In this document: piece by piece, positions 8,498-16,915 of the stretch
Layout of the letters: every line of letters starts with the position of its first letter
Numbering within the stretch: position 1 is the stretch's first letter
Assembly (NCBI GenBank): GCA_903858635.1
Contig: CAIOJO010000197.1
Span: 1 to 38,889 of the forward strand
Direction of reading: 5' to 3'
DNA: 38,889 bases
DNA from: an uncultured Telmatospirillum sp.
GTDB lineage: Bacteria > Pseudomonadota > Alphaproteobacteria > Rhodospirillales > Magnetospirillaceae
Translations under genes and position numbers: made by a program
Notes under the pieces: model-generated
Seen by the model: the letters and a program-made list of their open reading frames with translations, nothing else
Databases searched by the model: none
What the model was told of the DNA's origin: nothing

Positions 8498-9598
8498 TTA
8501 CACATTGAACAGGAAATGGAAGAGGTCGCCATCCTGCACCAGGTAATCCTTGCCTTCCAGCCGCATCTTGCCCGCTTCCTTGGCGCCCGCCTCGCCACCA
8601 CAGGCGACGAAGTCGGCGAAGGAGATGGTTTCGGCGCGGATGAAGCCGCGTTCGAAATCGGTATGGATGACGCCGGCCGCCTGCGGCGCCTTCAACCCCT
8701 TCGGCAGGGTCCAGGCACGGGCCTCCTTCGGGCCGACGGTGAAGAAGGTGATCAGGTGCAGCAACTCGTAGCCGGCCCGGATGATCTGGGCCAGGCCGGT
8801 TTCCTTGAGGCCGAGCGCCTCCAGGAACTCGGCCTTTTCGGCCGCGTCCGGCAGCAACGCCACCTCGGCCTCGATGGCCGCCGAAATCACCACATGAGCG
8901 GCGCCCTGGGCCGCGGCCATCGCCGCCGCCCGCTCGGAGAAGGCGTTGCCGGTCGCCGCTGCCGCTTCTTCGACATTGCACACATAGAGGACCGGCTTCG
9001 AGGTCAGCAGCCCCAGGGTCTTCAAGATGGCCCGGCCGTCGTCGTCGAGCGCCACGCTGCGGGCCGAACGACCGTCGCGCAGGGCGGCCAGCACCGGTTC
9101 CATCACGTCGATCTGCGCCTTGGCATCCTTGTCGCCGCCCTTGGCCTTCTTGCCGACCGAGACGACCCGTCGCTCGAGGCTGTCGAGATCGGCCAGCATC
9201 AGCTCGGTCTCGATGGTTTCGGCGTCGCGCACCGGATCGACCGAGCCCTCGACATGGGTGACGTCGGGATCCTCGAAGCAGCGCAGCACCTGGACCACGG
9301 CATCGACCTCGCGGATATTGGCCAGGAACTGGTTGCCCAGTCCCTCACCGCGGCTGGCGCCGCGGACCAGGCCGGCGATATCGACGAACTCGAGCTGGGT
9401 GGGGATGGTCTTGGCCGACTTGGCGATGCGGGCCAGGGTGTCCAGCCGCGCATCCGGCAGCGCCACCCGCCCGACATTGGGTTCGATGGTGCAAAAGGGG
9501 TAATTGGCCGCCTGCGCCGCCGCGGTGGAGGTCAGTGCATTGAACAGGGTCGACTTGCCGACATTCGGCAGGCCGACAATCCCGCAATTGAAACCCAT
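8498..9598 (-). CDS. ychF: Redox-regulated ribosome-associated ATPase/GTPase YchF
   Basis: Obg-family P-loop NTPase of 366 residues, the standard length. The P-loop GLPNVGKSTLFNAL is at residue 9, followed by NYPFCTIEPNVG, the G3 segment DIAGLVRGASRGEGLGNQFL, and a TGS-like C-terminal domain (AWTLPKGLKAPQAAGVIHTDFERGFIRAETI). The family binds ribosomes and prefers ATP. It follows pth by 12 bases in the same direction, and rplY-pth-ychF is a common proteobacterial arrangement. The start is the ATG at 9598. The C-terminus ends in a normal HFLFNV. Confidence 0.97.
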   Translation of the reverse strand: MGFNCGIVGLPNVGKSTLFNALTSTAAAQAANYPFCTIEPNVGRVALPDARLDTLARIAKSAKTIPTQLEFVDIAGLVRGASRGEGLGNQFLANIREVDAVVQVLRCFEDPDVTHVEGSVDPVRDAETIETELMLADLDSLERRVVSVGKKAKGGDKDAKAQIDVMEPVLAALRDGRSARSVALDDDGRAILKTLGLLTSKPVLYVCNVEEAAAATGNAFSERAAAMAAAQGAAHVVISAAIEAEVALLPDAAEKAEFLEALGLKETGLAQIIRAGYELLHLITFFTVGPKEARAWTLPKGLKAPQAAGVIHTDFERGFIRAETISFADFVACGGEAGAKEAGKMRLEGKDYLVQDGDLFHFLFNV

Positions 9599-9610
9599 CA
9601 GTCTTCTCCG

Positions 9611-10204
9611 CTAAGGCTCGCTCTTGTTCTTCGGGGCGACCGGCAGGGCCTGGGCCAGGCGGGTCATGAAACCGTTGGCGTCGCCGGCCAGCAGTCGCGG
9701 CAATTCTTCCGCCACCGCATCGAACAAGGGCCGCAGCCATGTCTGGTCGTCTTTGGCGAAATCGCCGAGCACCCAGGGCGTCACCAGCCGCTTGTCGCCG
9801 GGATGGCCGATACCCAGACGGATCCGCCAGTAATCATTGCCCAGATGGGCGTCGATGCTGCGCAAGCCGTTGTGACCACCGGCGCCACCACCCTGTTTGA
9901 CCCGGACCTTGCCGGGCAACAGATCGAGGTCGTCGTGCAAAACCACCACATCGCCATTGGCCAGCTTGTGGAAATGGGCGGCGGCGGCCACCGCCTGACC
10001 CGACATGTTCATGAAGGTCTCGGGCTTGAGGATCAGGACCTTCTCTCCCCCCACCGAACCTTCGGCGAGCAGGCCGTGGAATTTGCCGCGCCAAGGGGAA
10101 AAGGAATGGCGGCGGACGATTTCGTCCGCCGCCATCGACCCGATATTGTGGCGGTTCCGGGCGTAGGCCCCGCCGGGGTTGCCCAGTCCCACCAGCAGTT
10201 TCAT
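9611..10204 (-). CDS. pth: Peptidyl-tRNA hydrolase
   Basis: Releases peptides from peptidyl-tRNA that has dropped off the ribosome. 197 residues. It begins [22 protein letters not shown], with the catalytic His in RHNIG (near residue 19). Other family motifs are [40 protein letters not shown], and [11 protein letters not shown]. Translation starts at ATG 10204, four bases after the rplY stop, and ychF begins 12 bases after its own stop, so the three are almost certainly one operon. Confidence 0.97.
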   Translation of the reverse strand: MKLLVGLGNPGGAYARNRHNIGSMAADEIVRRHSFSPWRGKFHGLLAEGSVGGEKVLILKPETFMNMSGQAVAAAAHFHKLANGDVVVLHDDLDLLPGKVRVKQGGGAGGHNGLRSIDAHLGNDYWRIRLGIGHPGDKRLVTPWVLGDFAKDDQTWLRPLFDAVAEELPRLLAGDANGFMTRLAQALPVAPKNKSEP

Positions 10205-10208
10205 CGGT

Positions 10209-10829
10209 TCAAGCGGTGGTCTCGCCCGCCTCGGCCGCAGCCCCAGCCTCGCCGGCCGGGGTTACCGTCGGCGCAGCGATCGTGGCGAGGGTCGGGTTCT
10301 TCTCGTGCACGACCGCCGTGGCGCCCGGCGGCAGGACCACCGCCGACAGGTGGATCGAGGTGCCGATGTCGAGCCCGGTCAGATCGATGACGATCTCGCT
10401 GGGGATCGCGTTGGCCGAGGCGATCACTTCGAGTTCGTGCGTCACCACGTTCAACACGCCGCCGCGCTTGATGCCCGGCGACTTGTCGTGGTTGGTGAAA
10501 TGCACCGGCACCCGCACATGGACCTTCGATTCGGCGCCGACGCGCAGGAAGTCCACATGAACCGGCAGGCCACTGACCGGGTGACGCTGCACGTCGCGGC
10601 ACAGCACGCGCTCGGTCTTGCCGTCGATGCCGAGGTCGAACAGGCGGGTGGCGAACCCGGCCTTGTTCATCTCGGCCCACAACAGGCGCGGCAGAACGGC
10701 GATGGTGAGGGGCGGCTGCTTGTTGCCGTAAATGACGCCGGGGACGAGGCCCTGACGGCGGGTTTCTCGGGCTTCCCCCTTTCCGGCCCGATCACGCGCC
10801 ACGACGCTGATGGTGGTGACTTCGCTCAT
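10209..10829 (-). CDS. rplY: 50S ribosomal protein L25 / general stress protein Ctc
   Basis: Binds 5S rRNA in the large subunit. About 206 residues, the long TL5/CTC form: an N-terminal L25 domain ([14 protein letters not shown] region), a C-terminal beta domain from about residue 95 ([22 protein letters not shown]), and an Ala/Glu-rich tail. The ATG at 10829 has GGAG five bases upstream; the reading frame stays open further upstream but with no family similarity. It is the first gene of the rplY-pth-ychF operon. A structured repeat (10937-11068) separates it from prs, so a local promoter in 10830-10936 or readthrough from prs would be needed. Confidence 0.95.
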   Translation of the reverse strand: MSEVTTISVVARDRAGKGEARETRRQGLVPGVIYGNKQPPLTIAVLPRLLWAEMNKAGFATRLFDLGIDGKTERVLCRDVQRHPVSGLPVHVDFLRVGAESKVHVRVPVHFTNHDKSPGIKRGGVLNVVTHELEVIASANAIPSEIVIDLTGLDIGTSIHLSAVVLPPGATAVVHEKNPTLATIAAPTVTPAGEAGAAAEAGETTA

Positions 10830-10936
10830 CGCAAACTCCAATGCAAAGCGGCGCGGCCTCCAGGGGTGCCGACGCCAGGAAGCGAGTGTGTAGCGCGCTC
10901 GCAACGCGTTTTCAATTTCTTTCGTGCGGAGCCATG

Positions 10937-11068
10937 GAACCGCCAAGACGCAAAGACGCCAAGGGGTCAGATCGGGCGATCCGCAGATGACGCAGATTGG
11001 CGCAGATCGTGAGGAATGCCTGCGGCCGCCCGGTTAACCGCCTTGGCTTCTTGGCGCCTTGGCGGTTC
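10937..11068. repeat. 132-bp palindromic repeat element between prs and rplY
   Basis: Terminal inverted arms of 27 bases, 10937-10963 (starts GAACCGCCAAGACG) and 11042-11068 (ends CCTTGGCGGTTC), match with three differences. The centre carries CGCAGAT three times at 10982, 10991 and 11001, a 9-10 base period. There is no coding potential. The layout is that of a dispersed intergenic repeat; copy number elsewhere is not visible here. Confidence 0.75.
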
Positions 11069-11092
11069 GATCAGTCGGACTTACCGGGTGCG

Positions 11093-12025
11093 TTAGTCGA
11101 ACAGACTCGAGACCGAGCGTTCTTCGCTGATGCGCTGGATGCTTTCGGCCATCAGGGGGGCGATGGTGATCTGCCGGATGTTGTGGGCCAGCTTGACCGC
11201 TTCGGTGGCCTGGATCGAGTCGGTGGTGACCAGGCTTTCGAGGGGCGACGCGGTGACCCGGGCCACCGCTCCGCCGGACAAGACGCCGTGCGTCACATAG
11301 GCCGAGACCGAGGTGGCGCCGGCCTTCATCAGCGCTTCGGCGGCGTTGCACAGGGTGCCGGCCGAATCGACGATATCGTCGACCAGGATGCAGCGGCGGG
11401 CCCGGACGTCGCCGATGATGTTCATCACCTCGGAAACGCCGGCGCGCTCGCGCCGTTTGTCGATGATGGCGAGGGAGGCATCGATCCGGCTGGCGATGGC
11501 GCGGGCGCGGACGACGCCGCCGACATCGGGCGACACGATCATCACGTCGTCGCCCTGATAGCGGTTCTTGATGTCGTTGGTGAACACCGGGGCGGCGTAG
11601 AGATTGTCCAGCGGGATGTCGAAGAACCCCTGGATCTGCCCCGAATGCAGGTCGAGGGTGACCACCCGGTTGGCGCCCGCCGTGGTGATCAGATTGGCCA
11701 CCAGCTTGGCCGAGATCGGCGTGCGCGGGCCCGATTTGCGGTCCTGGCGGGCATAGCCGAAATAGGGGATGACGGCGGTGATGCGGCGGGCCGAACCGCG
11801 GCGCAGGGCGTCGCAGGTGACCAGGAGTTCCATCAGGTTGTCGTTGGCCGGGAAGCTGGTCGATTGGACGACGAACACGTCCTCGCCGCGCACATTCTCA
11901 TGGATCTCGACGAAGATCTCCATGTCGGAGAATCGGCGGATGCTGGCAGAGGTGAGCGCGATATTGAGGTAACTGGCAATGGCTTCCGCAAGCGGCCGAT
12001 TGCTATTGCAAGACAGGATCTTCAT
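11093..12025 (-). CDS. prs: Ribose-phosphate pyrophosphokinase (PRPP synthase)
   Basis: Makes phosphoribosyl pyrophosphate from ribose-5-phosphate and ATP, feeding purine, pyrimidine, His, Trp and NAD synthesis. 310 residues, a normal class I length. The N-terminus has the family segment [13 protein letters not shown] and [32 protein letters not shown] contains the ATP-binding loop, and the PRPP signature [16 protein letters not shown] is near residue 212. ATG at 12025. The region just upstream is filled by two large hairpins (12072-12192), so its promoter lies close to the gene or beyond the lipoprotein gene. Confidence 0.97.
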   Translation of the reverse strand: MKILSCNSNRPLAEAIASYLNIALTSASIRRFSDMEIFVEIHENVRGEDVFVVQSTSFPANDNLMELLVTCDALRRGSARRITAVIPYFGYARQDRKSGPRTPISAKLVANLITTAGANRVVTLDLHSGQIQGFFDIPLDNLYAAPVFTNDIKNRYQGDDVMIVSPDVGGVVRARAIASRIDASLAIIDKRRERAGVSEVMNIIGDVRARRCILVDDIVDSAGTLCNAAEALMKAGATSVSAYVTHGVLSGGAVARVTASPLESLVTTDSIQATEAVKLAHNIRQITIAPLMAESIQRISEERSVSSLFD

Positions 12026-12071
12026 GACGAACCCTTGCGGTGCTCCGGATCTACCGGCACGACTTTGCGGT

Positions 12072-12192
12072 CTAGTGCGGTGACCCAGACCGATGATTCG
12101 CGATCAACGGTCTGGGTCACCGCACAAACGCTTGAAATCATTGTGCTCTGACTCAAGCGGCCGTGCGCCAGCCGCTTGAGTCAGAGCACTAG
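12072..12192. repeat. Twin-hairpin repeat element upstream of prs
   Basis: A 121-bp element with ends CTAGTGC and GCACTAG. It contains two long palindromes. The first, 12075-12125, has perfect 18-bp arms (GTGCGGTGACCCAGACCG), and its stem extends inward by TGAT/ATCA after one A-A mismatch. The second, 12143-12189, has perfect 19-bp arms beginning GTGCTCTGACTCAAGCGG around a 9-base loop. No T run follows either. It looks like a REP-type or MITE-type mobile repeat; it may also stop or stabilise transcripts between the lipoprotein gene and prs. Confidence 0.8.
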
Positions 12193-12260
12193 GGGATTGC
12201 GGCGGAATGTAACAGTCGCCCTAGCCGATGTAAACGGCCTTCCGGCTTTTTGGGTCGCGG

Positions 12261-13085
12261 CTAATCGTGCCGGCTGCTGTCGATCACCTGCTGGACGCCG
12301 TCGGCGCCGGCGCCGGCGATCTGCCTGGCCAGCGGTGCGGTGTCGCCTTCGAGTACCGGATGCGGGACCGGGCTGCCTTGCGAGACGGTGCCCAGTGCCT
12401 TGCCGGCGGAGTCGCGCACCACCCACTCCACCTCGATCAGGTCCTGACCGTCTTTGGCGGGGCTGATCCTTAGCGTTCCGTCGACCAGGAACGAGGCCGG
12501 TTCGTCGCCCCCGACGGTCAGGCCGCGCCGCGCCAAGGCGTCGGCCATGGCCCGGCTCAGGCTATTGCCGTCGAACTTGCCCGACACCTGGACCAACACC
12601 TGGACTGGGCGAACGGCGATGCGCGGTTGCCGGACCGCCACCGCGATGTTCGGATCGTCGCCGCGCAGCAGTCGGGCCAGGCTGGCGGCCGAGCCCGCGG
12701 CCAGCTTGGCCTGGCCATCGGCCGCGGCGGATGGCACCGGCTGTCGGACTTGGCCGAGGACACGGCCGTCCGGGGTGACCAGCTGCCACAGGAAACTGCG
12801 CGGCGACGGGCCGGAATTGCCGTCCAGGCCGCCGCGCAGCACCAGGAAGGTGGGGCCGGCCGGCCCGGAGGTGGCGGCGATGTCCTGATGGGCCAAGGCC
12901 TCGACCATGGCCTCGGCCAGTCCGGGCAGACCGGCCACCGGCTGCACGGCGAGCGGCGCCAGGGTTCCCGGTGCGGCAATCCCGGCGCCGGCATCGTGCT
13001 CGAAGGGATGGGGCAACGGACCGCAGGCCGCCGCGGCCAAGGCAGGCAACAGCGCTGCCAACAGGCGAGCCAGAGGTCCGATCAG
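12261..13085 (-). CDS. Putative lipoprotein, unknown function
   Basis: About 274 residues. The N-terminus (IGPLARLLAALLPALAAAAC) reads as a signal peptide ending in a lipobox-like AAAAC, though the -3 residue is Ala rather than Leu. The mature part contains LAEAMVEALAHQDI, FLWQLVTPDGRVLG, ARLLRGDDPN and LARRGLTVGGDEPASFLVDGTLRI, with no family I recognise. No ATG, GTG or well-placed TTG starts the frame. The best fit is CTG at 13085, whose last two bases begin the TGA stop of pgeF (CTGA); a TTG at 13061 would leave an uncharged, very short signal. The reading is open and codon use matches neighbours, so the gene is real even if the start is uncertain. Confidence 0.75.
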   Translation of the reverse strand: MIGPLARLLAALLPALAAAACGPLPHPFEHDAGAGIAAPGTLAPLAVQPVAGLPGLAEAMVEALAHQDIAATSGPAGPTFLVLRGGLDGNSGPSPRSFLWQLVTPDGRVLGQVRQPVPSAAADGQAKLAAGSAASLARLLRGDDPNIAVAVRQPRIAVRPVQVLVQVSGKFDGNSLSRAMADALARRGLTVGGDEPASFLVDGTLRISPAKDGQDLIEVEWVVRDSAGKALGTVSQGSPVPHPVLEGDTAPLARQIAGAGADGVQQVIDSSRHD

Positions 13086-13873
13086 CGTTCCAGGACGATG
13101 GTCGAGAGCGACCGGCCGTAATCCGGTTCGCCTCGCAGTTGGGAGCGCCGATAACTGAAGAAACGCGCTTCTTCCCGACAGGTATCGCATGGCGTGCGCG
13201 CCACCTCGTTGACGGACAGCTTGGCCAAACGACGGGCCAGGTAGCCCGGCAGGTCGAAAAAGAAATGGCCTTCCCGGGCGGCGTTGACGAAGAAGAAGTG
13301 GTTGTTGGGGTCCTCGGCCAGGAAGGGAGCGGGAAACTCCGGCCCTACCTCGTAGGAGCGCTGGGCGATGCAGGGGCCGATCGCCGCGACGATGCGCGAT
13401 GGCTTGGCGCCCAGCTTGACCATTTCCGCGATCGTATTGTCGAGGATGCCGGCGATCGCCCCACGCCAGCCGGCATGCGCGGCCCCGATCACCCCGCCCC
13501 GCGCATCGACCATGAGGACCGGGGCGCAGTCGGCGCTCAGGATGCCAAGCGCGACATTGCGGCGGTTGGTCACCAAGGCATCGGCCGGGGTCGGCAGGTC
13601 GCCGGTCCAATCGGTGTCGACCACCAGCACATTGGTGGTGTGCTGCTGATTGACGGTGGCCAGCGCCGCCGGCGTCAGGTCGAGCTGGGCGAGGGCGCGC
13701 TGCCGGTTGCCGTCGATGCTGGCGCGCTCATCCCGCGAGCCGTACCCGCAATTGAGGGAGGCGTAGACACCTTTCGACAGGCCGCCTTCCCGGGTGAAGA
13801 AGGCGTGGCGGATGTTTTGCACCTCGTTGAGGGCGGAGACGGTGATCATCCCGGGGGCAGGTGGCATATTCAA
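13082..13873 (-). CDS. pgeF: PgeF/YfiH-family multi-copper polyphenol oxidase (laccase domain)
   Basis: About 263 residues of the DUF152/YfiH family, reported to act in peptidoglycan quality control or as a purine-nucleoside phosphorylase. Visible are HAFFTREGGLSKGVYASLNCG, NQQHTTNV, SADCAPVLMVD, AHAGWRG (zinc-ligand histidine), GPCIAQRSYEVG, and CDTCREEARFFSYRR. I favour the TTG at 13873: AGGA lies eight bases upstream and its TG begins the TGA stop of the upstream methyltransferase. ATG at 13867 is the alternative. Its own stop overlaps the putative start of the lipoprotein gene. Confidence 0.9.
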   Translation of the reverse strand: MNMPPAPGMITVSALNEVQNIRHAFFTREGGLSKGVYASLNCGYGSRDERASIDGNRQRALAQLDLTPAALATVNQQHTTNVLVVDTDWTGDLPTPADALVTNRRNVALGILSADCAPVLMVDARGGVIGAAHAGWRGAIAGILDNTIAEMVKLGAKPSRIVAAIGPCIAQRSYEVGPEFPAPFLAEDPNNHFFFVNAAREGHFFFDLPGYLARRLAKLSVNEVARTPCDTCREEARFFSYRRSQLRGEPDYGRSLSTIVLER

Positions 13874-14922
13874 GAGGGTAATCCTGGTGGAAGGTTCAAT
13901 CCTGGGTCGAGCAGGGCCATTGCTTTAAACAGGTTGCCCATTCCTGCCGGATCGATCAAGCGTCGGCATGCGCTGGCGATCTCGTCGGCCTTGTCGGGCG
14001 CCCCGGCACCAAGCCGGTCGGCCCGCAATTCAATGCCCAGCGAACGGAGGAAGGTCCCTTGCGAAACCACCTTGGTGGCGTTCGCCGGCCGGGCCGCTGC
14101 CGCCAAGGCTTGGAAGTCCAGATGGGCGGTGAGATCGGTCTCGCCCGGCCGATGGAACACCGGGACCATCTGATGGCGGTGCACCGCCTGCAGCGTATCC
14201 CCGACGGCGCTGGTCGGATGGCCGTAGTCGATGACCAGGGCGGCGCCGCCCTCGGTCGCCAGGCGCTGCCCGAGCCATTGGGCAATGTCGCGTGCGGTCG
14301 GATTGATTTCGAAGATGTCGCCCTCTGCGGCGGGCGGCGCGTCGATGGTTGCCGTGGTGCCGTCGACGAAGACGAAGTCGTCGCCGTCGAGGCCGACCAG
14401 GCGCTCGTGCCAGCCGTCGTCCCGGTTGACATATTGGTGAATTGGCAAGGCGTCGAAGAATTCGTTGGCCACCACCATAAGGGGGCCGGCCGGAAGCTCC
14501 TCGACGCGTTCCAGCCACACCACAGGGAGGTCCTTCAGCAGTTGCTGCTGGCGCAGGCGGAGCGCCGGGCTGGTCTCGACCAGGTGGATGCGCAAGGCCT
14601 TGCGGAACGGGGCCAGCTGGGCCGCGGCGCGCAGGAAATCGCTCATCAGCGTGCCGCGGCCGGGGCCCAGTTCCGCCAGCACCACCTCGGCCGGTTCGCC
14701 CATCGCCTGCCAGACCACGGCCGCCCACAGGCCGAGCAACTCGCCGAACATCTGGCTGATTTCCGGCGCGGTGATGAAATCACCGGCGCGGCCCAGCGGG
14801 TCGCGGCCGATATAGTAACCCCACTCTGGATGGCTCAGGCATTGGCCCATGAAATCGGCCACCGATAGCGGCCCGCTGTCCCGGATGCGCTGGCGCAGCA
14901 ACAGGCCGAGCGGCGTGCTCAT
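13870..14922 (-). CDS. SAM-dependent methyltransferase, NDUFAF7/MidA family
   Basis: About 350 residues of the COG1565 family. Mitochondrial NDUFAF7 dimethylates an arginine of complex I subunit NDUFS2, so a role in NADH dehydrogenase assembly is plausible. It begins MSTPLGLLLRQRI, followed by WGYYIGRDPLGRAGDFITAPE, ISQMFGELLGLW and the SAM-binding ELGPGRGTLMSDFLRA. VVANEFFDALPIHQY and ALVIDYGH come later. The ATG at 14922 overlaps the lgt stop (ATGA), and its stop overlaps the pgeF start, giving tight coupling. The substrate in bacteria is inferred only. Confidence 0.9.
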   Translation of the reverse strand: MSTPLGLLLRQRIRDSGPLSVADFMGQCLSHPEWGYYIGRDPLGRAGDFITAPEISQMFGELLGLWAAVVWQAMGEPAEVVLAELGPGRGTLMSDFLRAAAQLAPFRKALRIHLVETSPALRLRQQQLLKDLPVVWLERVEELPAGPLMVVANEFFDALPIHQYVNRDDGWHERLVGLDGDDFVFVDGTTATIDAPPAAEGDIFEINPTARDIAQWLGQRLATEGGAALVIDYGHPTSAVGDTLQAVHRHQMVPVFHRPGETDLTAHLDFQALAAAARPANATKVVSQGTFLRSLGIELRADRLGAGAPDKADEIASACRRLIDPAGMGNLFKAMALLDPGLNLPPGLPS

Positions 14923-15713
14923 GCCGGGCGCTTCGCGCGGATCATGAACGCCACGCCGACGATGACCAGCGGAATCGACAGCAATTGGCCCATGGTGGCG
15001 CCGCCCCACAGATAGCCCAGATGGGCATCGGGCTGGCGGAAGAACTCACCGATGATGCGCGCCAGGCCATACCCGGCCAGGAAGGCCCCCGACAGGAAGC
15101 CGCCGCGCAGGCGCAGCCCTTCGTTGCGCCACAGCAGATGCAAGACGATGAACAGAACCAGGCCTTCCAGCCCCGCCTCGTAGAGCTGGCTGGGATGCCG
15201 CGGCACCGGCCCGCCACCGGGGAAAATCACCGCCCAGGGCAGGTCATCGGGAGCCGGCCGGCCGAACAGCTCGCCGTTGACGAAATTGGCGATGCGCCCG
15301 AAGAACAGTCCCAACGGCACCACGGTGCAGATGGTGTCGCCGACCGCCAGCAGGTCGAGCCGATTGCGGCGTGAGAACACGATGATGGCGACGATCACGC
15401 CCAGCGCGCCGCCGTGGAACGACATCCCGCCCCTCCACAGGGCGAAGATCTCCAGCGGTTGGCTGAAATAGTAGAGCGGCTTGTAGAACAGCACATAGCC
15501 GAGGCGGCCGCCCAGCACGACGCCCAAGGTGGCCCACACCAGAAAGTCGTCGACCTGCTCGGGCCGCATGGCGTTGGGCGGCTTGGAGACCAGCCACCGG
15601 GTGTATCGCCATCCCGCCACCAGCCCGGCGATGTAGGCCAGCGCATACCAGCGGATGGCGAACGGGCCGAGGCGCACCGCAACCGGATCGAGATCGGGAA
15701 AAGAGAGCGCCAT
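14919..15713 (-). CDS. lgt: Prolipoprotein diacylglyceryl transferase
   Basis: Inner-membrane enzyme that attaches diacylglycerol from phosphatidylglycerol to the lipobox cysteine of prolipoproteins. 264 residues, about seven membrane segments. Motifs are IRWYALAYIAGLVAGW, SFHGGALGVIVAI (catalytic-region His), and GRIANFVNGELFGRPAP, the Lgt signature. The ATG at 15713 is five bases after the hldD stop. An open frame extends upstream but overlaps hldD. Notably, a putative lipoprotein is encoded three genes downstream in the same cluster. Confidence 0.96.
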   Translation of the reverse strand: MALSFPDLDPVAVRLGPFAIRWYALAYIAGLVAGWRYTRWLVSKPPNAMRPEQVDDFLVWATLGVVLGGRLGYVLFYKPLYYFSQPLEIFALWRGGMSFHGGALGVIVAIIVFSRRNRLDLLAVGDTICTVVPLGLFFGRIANFVNGELFGRPAPDDLPWAVIFPGGGPVPRHPSQLYEAGLEGLVLFIVLHLLWRNEGLRLRGGFLSGAFLAGYGLARIIGEFFRQPDAHLGYLWGGATMGQLLSIPLVIVGVAFMIRAKRPA

Positions 15714-15718
15714 GGCGG

Positions 15719-16705
15719 TCAGACGTAACGGTCGTTGGTGGCCAGATAGCGCGACACATAGGCGGTCACGCCATCCTCCAACGAGGTGAAGGGCTTGCCG
15801 TAGCCGGCCGCCCGCAAGCGCTCCATCCGGGCTTCGGTGAAGTATTGATACTTGTCGCGGATGGCGAGCGGCGTATCGACGAACTTGATATAGGGCTCCT
15901 TGCCCAGAGCCCGATAGACGGCGGCGGCGAGGTCGGCGAAAGTCCGCGCGGTGCCGGTGCCGAGATTGAACAAGCCGCTGACTTCGGGGTTGTCGAGCAG
16001 CCACATCATCACATCGACGGTGTCACCGACCCAGACGAAGTCGCGCTTCTGGCCGCCGTCCGGATAGTCGGGACGGTGCGAGCGGAACAGATGGGCCGGC
16101 GAGCCCTGCGCGGCTTGCGGAAAAAGCTGACTGACGACGCTCTGCTGCGACCCCTTGTGATACTCGTTGGGGCCGTAAACGTTGAAGAATTTCAACCCGA
16201 CCCATTGCGGCGGCAGGGTCTTGCCGGCGGCGACCTTGCGGGCGATGCGGCGGTCGAACAGGTGCTTGCTCCAGCCGTAGGCGTTGAGCGGCCGCAGCAT
16301 CGAAAGGGCGCTGACGTTGAAGCGGTCGTCGAAGCCCTCGCTGCCGTCGCCGTAGGTGGCCGCCGACGACGCGTAGACGATGCGCACCCCATTCCTCGTG
16401 CACCAGGCGAACAGGGCGAGGGACAGGTTGAAATTGTTGGCAATGATCAGATCGGCATTGGTCTCGGTGGTCGCTGATATGGCGCCCAGGTGGAACACGG
16501 CCTGGATGCGGCCCTTGTTGGCGTCGAGGAAGTCGAAGATCTGATCCGGGTGGACGACGTCGGAAAGCTCGCGTTTAGCGATGTTGCGCCATTTGTCGTT
16601 GCTGCGCAGCCGGTCGCAGACGACCAGTTCGCCATCGCCGCGCGCCTCGAGGGCGTCGAGCAGATTGGAGCCGATAAAGCCAGCGCCGCCGGTGACGACA
16701 TACAT
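15719..16705 (-). CDS. hldD: ADP-L-glycero-D-manno-heptose 6-epimerase
   Basis: NADP-dependent epimerase providing the heptose precursor of the LPS inner core. 328 residues, extended short-chain dehydrogenase fold. It starts MYVVTGGAGFIGSNLLDAL (Rossmann motif) and has YASSAATYGDG and YGWSKHLFD with the YxxxK catalytic pair (preceded by NA), then KFFNVYGPNEYHKG and FVWVGDTVDVM, all HldD-like. ATG at 16705 has GAGGAT upstream. A well-formed promoter lies 50-80 bases upstream, making hldD the likely first gene of the hldD-lgt-midA-pgeF-lipoprotein operon. Confidence 0.94.
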   Translation of the reverse strand: MYVVTGGAGFIGSNLLDALEARGDGELVVCDRLRSNDKWRNIAKRELSDVVHPDQIFDFLDANKGRIQAVFHLGAISATTETNADLIIANNFNLSLALFAWCTRNGVRIVYASSAATYGDGSEGFDDRFNVSALSMLRPLNAYGWSKHLFDRRIARKVAAGKTLPPQWVGLKFFNVYGPNEYHKGSQQSVVSQLFPQAAQGSPAHLFRSHRPDYPDGGQKRDFVWVGDTVDVMMWLLDNPEVSGLFNLGTGTARTFADLAAAVYRALGKEPYIKFVDTPLAIRDKYQYFTEARMERLRAAGYGKPFTSLEDGVTAYVSRYLATNDRYV

Positions 16706-16756
16706 GGGCGATCCTCGATATTTCTTGGATCCCCCGGGGAATCCGCATGACAGCCC

Positions 16757-16785
16757 GTTATAGGACTCTCCCGGCCGGTCAACAA
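16757..16785 (-). promoter_or_regulatory. Candidate promoter of the hldD operon
   Basis: TTGTTG (16785-16780), 17-base spacer, TATAAC (16762-16757). The predicted start near 16750 gives a leader of about 45 bases to the hldD ATG. Confidence 0.6.
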
Positions 16786-16860
16786 GACCCACCAACGCAG
16801 GGGGATCCCTGCCGGATTCCGCGCCGGCGGCGACCGCGCGAAACCACCGCTGCTCCGACA

Positions 16861-16889
16861 TTGCGTATCCGCCGCCCGCTCCGCATAAT
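16861..16889 (+). promoter_or_regulatory. Candidate promoter of ubiK
   Basis: TTGCGT (16861-16866), 17-base spacer, CATAAT (16884-16889). The start near 16896 would be about 20 bases before the ATG at 16916. It is divergent from the hldD promoter. Confidence 0.55.
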
Positions 16890-16915
16890 GCGCCAATCAC
16901 ATTGGCGGGACAGAC

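Noticed and set aside
8450-10390. A 646-codon open frame on the plus strand over ychF, pth and rplY
   Set aside because: Antisense shadow of three well-recognised genes, with a His/Gln/Gly-rich translation typical of such shadows.
10981-11010. CRISPR-like array (CGCAGAT repeats)
   Set aside because: Repeat unit of seven bases with spacing of two or three bases, only three copies, inside a palindrome; not a CRISPR layout.
12072-12192. Rho-independent terminators
   Set aside because: The two stems are much longer than usual and neither is followed by a T run on either strand; repeat element preferred.
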